9,586 nt of DNA from an uncultured Eubacteriales bacterium (GTDB lineage Bacteria; Bacillota; Clostridia; Oscillospirales; Oscillospiraceae), in NCBI GenBank assembly GCA_900546255.1, contig URCB01000067.1, positions 1 to 9,586 of the forward strand, written 5' to 3'. The notes beneath the pieces were generated by a model, which worked only from the letters and a program-made list of their open reading frames with translations, was not told the DNA's origin and ran no database searches. Positions 1 to 4,416 of the stretch are shown here, piece after piece. Both the position numbers and the translations under genes were made by a program. Each line of letters starts with the position of its first letter. Positions within the stretch are counted from its first letter, which is position 1.

Positions 1-116
1 CGGCTTTCTCCGGAGAAAGCCGGGCTCCCGCCCGGAGTCGGGCGGGAACCCACGTGGCAGGTCTGGACCTGCGCCAGTCCTGACAGGCCCCCCTGCCAAC
101 TCCGGCAGGGGGATTC
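1..116. other. Cluster of four hairpins downstream of dpaB
   Basis: This gene-free stretch is packed with inverted repeats. Bases 1-22 are a perfect palindrome (CGGCTTTCTCC and its complement). Bases 27-46 form an 8-bp stem CCCGCCCG with loop GAGT. Bases 55-76 form TGG/CCA plus CAGGTC/GACCTG with a small bulge. Bases 89-112 form a 9-bp stem CCCCCTGCC with loop AACTCC. The last lies just after the dpaB stop and could end that transcript, but no T-run follows it on the minus strand. The palindrome at 1-22 could be a terminator whose T-tract lies outside the window. A structured RNA or extragenic palindromes are alternatives. No gene is seen here. Confidence 0.55.
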
Positions 117-704
117 TCACTCCCCCGCCGGCCCCAGCAGCAGGGGCTGTATCTGCTCCCCCCGCAGGGCGGCGGCCACCGTGGCGGTGACCAGCCCCAT
201 CTCCGCCACCAGGGAGGTGGGTTTGCCCACCGGGTCATCCTGGCGGAAGGGGACGAAGTAGTAGTGCTTCCGGCTCAGCAGTTCCCCGATGTTCCGGGCC
301 GCGCCCCCTAGGCCGTCGTTGGTGGACACCGCCACCACCACCGGCCGGCCGTTCCGCAGATGGGCCTTGGCCGCCATGGTCACCGCGGTGTCGGCGATGC
401 CGGCGGCCAGTTTGGCCAAGGTGTTCCCGGTGCAGGGGGCGATGACCAGCACATCCAGCAGCTGCTTGGGCCCGATGGGCTCCGCCTCCCGGATGGATTC
501 CACTGCCCGGTGGCCGCAGATCTCCTCCGCCGCCTGGCGGAAGTCCGCCCCCCGGCCAAAGCGGGTGTCGGTGGACCCGGTGGTCTCCGAAAGGATGGGT
601 ACAATGTTGGGGTAGGCCGCTGCGGTCTCCTCCATGGCCAGGAGGGCTTTGTCTAAGGTGCAGAAGGATCCGGTGAGGGCAAACCCCACCCGCGGTTGCT
701 CCAT
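117..704 (-). CDS. dpaB: Dipicolinate synthase subunit B (flavoprotein-like)
   Basis: This 195-residue protein is the probable B subunit (SpoVFB) of dipicolinate synthase. That enzyme makes dipicolinic acid in the mother cell from a lysine-pathway intermediate, and the product is loaded with calcium into the spore core. It has the flavoprotein (PPC decarboxylase-like) fold: an N-terminal strand and loop with GFALTGSFCT (7-16), PCTGNTLAKLA (90-100), and the family-typical VSTNDGLGGAARNIG (126-140) followed by KHYYFVPFRQDDP (146-158). The length is normal for the family. The ATG start is preceded by GGAGG inside the end of dpaA, with 3 nt between the two genes, so they are translated from one mRNA. 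In sporulators such operons are usually controlled by a mother-cell sigma factor, but I see no promoter here. dpaB looks intact although its partner gene is truncated. Confidence 0.9.
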   Translation of the reverse strand: MEQPRVGFALTGSFCTLDKALLAMEETAAAYPNIVPILSETTGSTDTRFGRGADFRQAAEEICGHRAVESIREAEPIGPKQLLDVLVIAPCTGNTLAKLAAGIADTAVTMAAKAHLRNGRPVVVAVSTNDGLGGAARNIGELLSRKHYYFVPFRQDDPVGKPTSLVAEMGLVTATVAAALRGEQIQPLLLGPAGE

Positions 705-707
705 ATC

Positions 708-1217
708 TCATGCCTCCAATTCCCAAAGTATGTGGTACACAGCGTCCCGGATGGCTGCCGCCGCTGTCACCGGCGCGGTGCGGCCCGGCAGCCCCGGTAC
801 CTGGAGGACCCGCAGGCCCAGCTCCTTGGCCGCCGCCTGGTCCACCCCGCCGGGGGCAGAGGCCAGGTCCAGCAGAAAGGCCCCGGGGTGCACCCACGCC
901 AACCGCCGCCGGTCCAGCACCTGGGCGGGGATGGTGTTGACGATGAGGTCATACCCCCCCAGTTCCCCGCCCAGCTTTTCCAGCCACATGGTCTCGTGGC
1001 CGTAGGCCGCTGCCCAGGCCAAGTCGGCGTATCCCTGGGCGCAGACCGTCACCTTGGCCCCCAGGGCCCCCATCCGGTGGGCGGTGAGCTTCCCCACCCG
1101 GCCAAACCCCAGGATGAGCACCCGGGCGCTGTGTAAGGTAAAGGGGAGCTCCTCCATGGCCACCTGCACCGCCCCCTCGGCGGTGGGGAGCGCAGTAGCG
1201 GTGGGAATGACAACCAC
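708..1217 (-). CDS. dpaA: Dipicolinate synthase subunit A, C-terminal part only (truncated)
   Basis: This 169-residue frame matches the NAD(P)-binding C-terminal half of DpaA (SpoVFA), the reductase subunit of dipicolinate synthase. Visible family features are ALPTAEGAVQVAMEE (9-23), the Rossmann loop GFGRVG (37-42), NTIP (94-97), LLDLASAPGG (115-124) and PGLPGRTAPVTA (141-152). Full-length DpaA is close to 300 residues, so about 120-140 residues of N-terminal domain are missing. Upstream, the frame is closed by TGA nine codons before the start. No other minus-strand frame across the cas3 promoter resembles the missing domain. The start is GTG, with AGGAGG 8 nt upstream. It may be a remnant left when the cas locus arrived, or a short product still translated with dpaB. 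DpaA activity is doubtful without the first domain. Confidence 0.8.
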   Translation of the reverse strand: MVVIPTATALPTAEGAVQVAMEELPFTLHSARVLILGFGRVGKLTAHRMGALGAKVTVCAQGYADLAWAAAYGHETMWLEKLGGELGGYDLIVNTIPAQVLDRRRLAWVHPGAFLLDLASAPGGVDQAAAKELGLRVLQVPGLPGRTAPVTAAAAIRDAVYHILWELEA

Positions 1218-1225
1218 GGATGCTG

Positions 1226-1233
1226 CCTCCTTT
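1226..1233 (-). promoter_or_regulatory. Ribosome binding site of the dpaA remnant
   Basis: On the minus strand AAAGGAGG lies 8 nt before the GTG codon at 1217. This near-perfect Shine-Dalgarno decides the start of the shortened dpaA frame. It implies that the remnant can be translated, unlike a randomly cut gene. Confidence 0.65.
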
Positions 1234-1292
1234 CTGCCCCTTCAGGACACCGACAAAGGAATCCCATTTTTTCGACAGGATACGCTTACACC

Positions 1293-1322
1293 TTCCCATG
1301 CAACTGGTTGATATGGTATACT
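1293..1322 (+). promoter_or_regulatory. Putative cas3 promoter (extended -10)
   Basis: TATACT at 1317-1322 is preceded by TGG, giving an extended -10 (TGGTATACT). The best -35 is weak: TTCCCA at 1293-1298 with an 18-nt gap. The sequence ATATGGTAT at 1311-1319 recurs in the cas5c promoter at 3702-3710. Transcription would start near 1329, leaving a leader of about 45 nt before the cas3 ATG. Confidence 0.45.
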
Positions 1323-1372
1323 TTTCTCCAAGAAGCAGTTCCTATATCACATTTTTCATAAGGAGGCGTCCT

Positions 1373-3499
1373 ATGGAACCTTACTTAGCCCACCTGGCCT
1401 CCGACGGCCGTGAACAGCCCCTATTGGACCATTTGGAGGGCACAGCCCGCCGCGCAGCCCAGTTCGCCGCCGCCTTTGACGCAGAGGAACAGGGCCGCTT
1501 GGCTGGACTGGCCCATGACCTCGGAAAGTACTCCCATCTGTTTCAGCAGCGTCTCCGGGGCGGCCCCAGGGTGGACCACGCCACCGCAGGGGCCTTTGTC
1601 TGCCTGCAACAGGGCCAGCCCTTTGCCGCCTTTGCCATCGCAGGGCACCACAGTGGACTTCCCGACGGAGGAAGCCAAGGCGACGCCCCCACCACCGGCT
1701 CCTTCTTGGGGCGGATCAACCGCGCCCTCCAGGGAAAGTTGCCCTCTTTCTCTCCTTGGACCCAGGAACTTACGCTGCCTTCCCCGCCGCTGCCCAACCT
1801 TTCCGCCTTGGATGGCATGTTCTTCACCCGCATGCTGTATTCCTGTCTGGTGGATGCAGACTATACGGATACGGCGGCATTTATGGCGGAATCCTCCTCC
1901 TCAGACCCTGCCCCTACCGTCGAGGTGTTGTGGGAACGGCTGCGGAACTACATCGCCGGCTGGTTCCCTCCAAAAGGCCCCCTCAACACCCAGCGCTGTG
2001 CCATTTTGGACCGCTGTATCCAGGAGGGATTGCAGCGGGACCCGGGCCTTTTCACCTTGACCGTCCCCACTGGCGGGGGCAAGACCGTGGCCTCCCTGGC
2101 CTTCGCCCTGGCCCAGGCCCAAAGCAAGGGGCTGCGCCGGGTGATCTATGTGATCCCCTACACCTCCATCATCGAGCAGACCGCCCAGACCTTCCGAGAC
2201 ATTCTGGGGGAAGAGGCCGTTCTGGAACACCACTCCGGCGTCTCCTATGACCTCCAGGACGAAGCCACACCAGAGGCCCTCCCCCTGGCCCAGGCCACAG
2301 AAACTTGGGACCTGCCTGTGGTAGTTACCACCGCCGTGCAGTTCTTCGAATCCCTCTTTTCTGCACGGCCCGCCTCCTGCCGAAAACTCCATAACCTAGC
2401 TGGGAGCGTCATTGTCTTTGACGAAGCGCAAATGCTCCCTGTGTCCTATCTCCGTCCCTGCGTCTGGGCCATGGCCCAATTGGTGGCCCATTACCACGTA
2501 TCCGCCGTCCTGTGCACCGCCACCCAGCCTGCCTTGCAGCCCCTGTTTCAGGAGTTTGCCCCCCAGCTGACCCCAGTGGAGCTGTGCCCACCGGACACCT
2601 ACCGTTGGGAGGTCTTTCAGCGGGTGACCTTCCAAAACGCAGGCAAGCTCACCTGGGACGCGTTGGCCTGCCGCCTTCAGGCGAAGACCCAGGTGCTGTG
2701 CGTGGTCAACACCCGTGCCGGTGCCCAAGCCGTGTTCCAGCGCCTGCAAGGGGAGGACAATTTCCATCTCTCCACGTTGATGTACCCCGCCCACCGCCGT
2801 AGGCAGCTGGCCGAGATCCGCCGGCGTCTCACCCTGGGGCTCCCCTGTCGGGTGGTTTCCACCTCGCTCATCGAAGCGGGGGTGGATGTGGATTTTCCCG
2901 CCGTCTACCGTGAGGAGGCCGGCCTGGATTCCCTCCTGCAGGCCGCAGGCCGGTGCAACCGGGAGGGACATCGGCCGGCCCAGGAGAGTGTGGTCACGTT
3001 GTTTCAAGGGGAAGGCAACGCCCCTCCCCTGTTTGCCCCGGCCATCGGAGCCGGCCGTTACGTGATGGCACGCCACACAGACCTGGCCTCCCCAGAAGCG
3101 ATACACGACTACTTCCGGGAACTCCTGGACCTGAAAGGGACCCAGGCCCAGGATGTCCAAAACATCCTCCCCACCATGGCGGACAATCGGTTCCCTTTCC
3201 GTACCGTGGCGGAACGGTTTCACCTGATCGAGGACCACACCGTCACCGTCTATATCCCCCAGGATGAGGGGGCAGCCCTTGTGGAGCGCCTGCAGGCCGG
3301 GGAATGCAGCCGCGCCCTGTTTCGAAAGCTGGGGCAATATGGCGTCTCCATCTATCCCCAGCATGCCGCCGCCCTGACCGCAAGCGGAGACTTAGCGCCG
3401 TGGGGCGAGGGGGTCTTTTTGCTGCAAAACCTGGACGCATACGATTCCAAAACAGGACTGTCCTTGCAGGCAGACTGCGGCAAAGGACTCTTTCTATAA
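1373..3499 (+). CDS. cas3: CRISPR-associated helicase/nuclease Cas3 (type I-C)
   Basis: Cas3 is recruited by target-bound Cascade and unwinds and shreds the foreign DNA. This 708-residue protein has the usual order, an N-terminal HD nuclease followed by a superfamily 2 helicase. HD residues are visible as H20, H48-D49 in AHDLGK, H69 in DHATAG and H92-H93 in GHHSG. Helicase motifs are VPTGGGKT (Walker A, 231-238), IPYTSIIEQT (261-270), VIVFDEAQ (DEAQ box, 350-353), CTATQP (motif III, 381-386), VSTSLIEAGVDVDF (motif V, 495-508) and QAAGRCNREG (motif VI, 523-532). I chose ATG 1373 because AGGAGG lies 6 nt upstream. The open frame runs back to 1220, but that extension has no ribosome binding site and does not resemble Cas3. 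The gene has its own promoter and a strong terminator, so it is expressed apart from the Cascade operon. It appears intact. Confidence 0.97.
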   Translation: MEPYLAHLASDGREQPLLDHLEGTARRAAQFAAAFDAEEQGRLAGLAHDLGKYSHLFQQRLRGGPRVDHATAGAFVCLQQGQPFAAFAIAGHHSGLPDGGSQGDAPTTGSFLGRINRALQGKLPSFSPWTQELTLPSPPLPNLSALDGMFFTRMLYSCLVDADYTDTAAFMAESSSSDPAPTVEVLWERLRNYIAGWFPPKGPLNTQRCAILDRCIQEGLQRDPGLFTLTVPTGGGKTVASLAFALAQAQSKGLRRVIYVIPYTSIIEQTAQTFRDILGEEAVLEHHSGVSYDLQDEATPEALPLAQATETWDLPVVVTTAVQFFESLFSARPASCRKLHNLAGSVIVFDEAQMLPVSYLRPCVWAMAQLVAHYHVSAVLCTATQPALQPLFQEFAPQLTPVELCPPDTYRWEVFQRVTFQNAGKLTWDALACRLQAKTQVLCVVNTRAGAQAVFQRLQGEDNFHLSTLMYPAHRRRQLAEIRRRLTLGLPCRVVSTSLIEAGVDVDFPAVYREEAGLDSLLQAAGRCNREGHRPAQESVVTLFQGEGNAPPLFAPAIGAGRYVMARHTDLASPEAIHDYFRELLDLKGTQAQDVQNILPTMADNRFPFRTVAERFHLIEDHTVTVYIPQDEGAALVERLQAGECSRALFRKLGQYGVSIYPQHAAALTASGDLAPWGEGVFLLQNLDAYDSKTGLSLQADCGKGLFL

Positions 3500-3520
3500 C
3501 TTTCTTTATGCATAACATAG

Positions 3521-3556
3521 AAGGAGCGGAGATAATACGTTCTCCGCTCCTTTTTT
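3521..3556 (+). terminator. Rho-independent terminator of cas3 (possibly bidirectional)
   Basis: A perfect 12-bp stem, AAGGAGCGGAGA (3521-3532) with TCTCCGCTCCTT (3541-3552), has an 8-nt loop and a T-run through 3556. It ends cas3 transcription 22 nt after the stop codon. Read on the minus strand, the same stem follows the crRNA-like RNA described below and could define its 3' end, although the minus-strand tail (CTTCTATGTTAT) is only weakly U-rich. Confidence 0.9.
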
Positions 3557-3577
3557 AGGATTCACATCCCTCTCTAT

Positions 3578-3604
3578 ATTTCAATCCACACTGCATCCAG
3601 TGAC
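3578..3604 (-). repeat. Solitary degenerate CRISPR repeat
   Basis: On the minus strand this 27-nt unit reads GTC, then the hairpin ACTG-GATG-CAGT, then GTGGATTGAAAT. The array repeat (33 nt) reads GTC, then GCTCTCC-GCAA-GGAGAGC, then GTGGATTGAAAT. The 5' GTC and the whole 12-nt 3' handle are identical. The stem is three pairs shorter, with both arms changed so that pairing is kept. This is what retained Cas5c recognition would require. It stands alone, with no second repeat and no array around it. Confidence 0.88.
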
Positions 3605-3610
3605 GAAGCT

Positions 3611-3639
3611 ATTATACCCACGCCTTTTTGTGTTTTCAA
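3611..3639 (-). promoter_or_regulatory. Promoter of the crRNA-like RNA
   Basis: On the minus strand TTGAAA (3639-3634) and TATAAT (3616-3611) are separated by exactly 17 nt, the best sigma-70 promoter in the window. The expected start, 7 nt beyond the -10 box, falls on G3604 or its neighbour, the first base of the degenerate repeat. The RNA would therefore have almost no leader. It is divergent from the cas5c promoter. Confidence 0.85.
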
Positions 3640-3656
3640 GCGCTTTCATTTATCTT

Positions 3657-3677
3657 TTCATAGATAGGGATGTGAAT
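3657..3677 (+). promoter_or_regulatory. Predicted Cascade target site with TTC PAM upstream of the cas5c promoter
   Basis: TTC (3657-3659) is followed by an 18-nt stretch (3660-3677) matching the start of the pseudo-spacer in 17 of 18 positions. The mismatch is at position 6 of the guide. A Cascade complex spans a protospacer of about 34 nt, so its footprint would reach about 3693 and cover the cas5c -35 box at 3685-3690. Binding should therefore block RNA polymerase. Confidence 0.78.
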
Positions 3678-3684
3678 GTAACTA

Positions 3685-3713
3685 TTGACAAATAAGACGA
3701 AATATGGTATTTC
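3685..3713 (+). promoter_or_regulatory. Promoter of the cas5c-cas8c-cas7c-cas4-cas1-cas2 operon
   Basis: A consensus -35 TTGACA (3685-3690) is followed after 17 nt by TATTTC (3708-3713), preceded by TGG as an extended -10. AT-rich TATATTATAC just downstream offers other -10 choices. The motif ATATGGTAT (3702-3710) is shared with the cas3 promoter. Start of transcription is expected near 3720, about 34 nt before the cas5c ATG. Confidence 0.7.
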
Positions 3714-3753
3714 TATATTATACAATCTAAACACAGAGAAAGGAGTGAAAAAG

Positions 3754-4416
3754 ATGGGTATTTGTTTGGAAGTATGGGGGGACTATGCCCTGTTCACCCG
3801 ACCAGAGATGAAAGCGGAAAGAGTCTCATACGACATGATGACGCCATCCGCCGCCCGAGGGTTGGTGGAATCTATTTTCTGGCATCCTGGACTATCTTGG
3901 ATCATCGACCGCATCCACGTCTGCAAGCCCCTGCAGTTTACCAATCTCCGCCGCAACGAAGTCAAGGCCACGGTCTCCGCCAGAACTGCCAAAACGGTGA
4001 TGGAACGGGGGAGCGGTTCCCTCTATCTGGCCACTTCCGAGGAGATTCAGCAGCGGGCCGCCCTGCTGCTGCAGGATGTCCACTATGTCATTGAGGCCCA
4101 CTTTGTCCTCACCGACCGGGCTGCGCCCACAGACAACCCAGGGAAGTTCCAAGACATCGTGAAGCGCCGCATTCACAGGGGGCAGTGTTACCATGCCCCC
4201 TATTTCGGCTGCCGGGAATTCCCCGCCCACTTCCAGTGGTGCCAGGAGCTTCCCCCCTGCCCCCCGGAGCTGCAAGGGCAGCGGGACTTGGGCTGGATGC
4301 TCTGGGACATGGACTACAGTGACCCCCAGGAAATCCGCCCACTGTTCTTCCGGGCAGTGCTCCAAGACGGTGTGTTAACGGTGCCCACCCGGGACAGCGG
4401 GGAGGTGAGAGGATGA
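3754..4416 (+). CDS. cas5c: Cas5c (Cas5d), Cascade subunit and pre-crRNA endoribonuclease
   Basis: In type I-C, Cas5 replaces Cas6. It cuts the repeat RNA, stays bound to the 5' handle and caps the Cascade backbone. This 220-residue protein is full length. Visible family blocks are VWGDYALFTRPEMKAERVSYD (split over 7-27), MTPSAARGLVESIFW (29-43), FTNLRRNEV (62-70), NPGKFQDIVKRRI (128-140), GQCYHAPYFGCREFPAHF (143-160) and DLGWMLWDMD (178-187). ATG 3754 is chosen because AAAGGAG lies 8 nt upstream. The frame extends back to a TTG that lies inside the -35 box, which cannot be the start. The catalytic Tyr-Lys-His known from Bacillus halodurans Cas5d appears here as F42, K131 and F132, so only the lysine is kept. 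The gene overlaps cas8c by the ATGA sequence. Confidence 0.95.
   Translation: MGICLEVWGDYALFTRPEMKAERVSYDMMTPSAARGLVESIFWHPGLSWIIDRIHVCKPLQFTNLRRNEVKATVSARTAKTVMERGSGSLYLATSEEIQQRAALLLQDVHYVIEAHFVLTDRAAPTDNPGKFQDIVKRRIHRGQCYHAPYFGCREFPAHFQWCQELPPCPPELQGQRDLGWMLWDMDYSDPQEIRPLFFRAVLQDGVLTVPTRDSGEVRG

Larger units (their letters stand above)
3515..3604 (-). ncRNA. Putative Cas-regulating crRNA-like RNA (CreR/CreA-type)
   Basis: A minus-strand RNA of about 90 nt is predicted from its own sigma-70 promoter. From its 5' end it contains a 27-nt degenerate CRISPR repeat (3604-3578), a pseudo-spacer (3577-3553) and the terminator stem (3552-3521). The first 18 nt of the pseudo-spacer read ATAGAGAGGGATGTGAAT. 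The plus strand at 3660-3677 reads ATAGATAGGGATGTGAAT, one mismatch at position 6, directly after TTC. Beyond position 18 only 3 of the next 16 bases agree. Type I Cascade does not read every sixth guide base, and TTC is the known I-C PAM. Short matches of this kind are known in CreR/CreA RNAs to allow binding and repression but not Cas3 cleavage. I infer that Cas5c processes the RNA and Cascade uses it to repress the cas5c operon. The 3' end is approximate. A plain inverted-repeat operator is the main rival explanation. Confidence 0.8.

Noticed and set aside
235..897. Long frames opposite or out of phase with dpaB and dpaA
   Set aside because: They are rich in Gly, Arg and Pro and arise from GC-rich sequence. 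The family matches are unambiguous in the chosen frames.
1220..1372. Fifty-one-residue N-terminal extension of the cas3 frame
   Set aside because: The upstream ATG has no ribosome binding site and the peptide is unlike Cas3, while AGGAGG is well placed before ATG 1373. The region also contains the likely promoter.
3521..3552. Terminator stem as a second degenerate CRISPR repeat
   Set aside because: It shares only TCTCCGC with the array repeat and lacks the GTGGATTGAAAT handle. A perfect stem with a T-run is fully explained as a terminator.
3509..3558. Tiny frame after cas3 as a CreT-like toxin peptide
   Set aside because: It runs straight through the terminator stem and has no ribosome binding site of its own. 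The predicted guide target lies at the cas5c promoter, not at a toxin gene.
3685..3753. TTG start for a longer Cas5c
   Set aside because: The codon is part of the TTGACA -35 box, and the added 23 residues are not Cas5-like. ATG 3754 has a good ribosome binding site and begins at the family-typical position.
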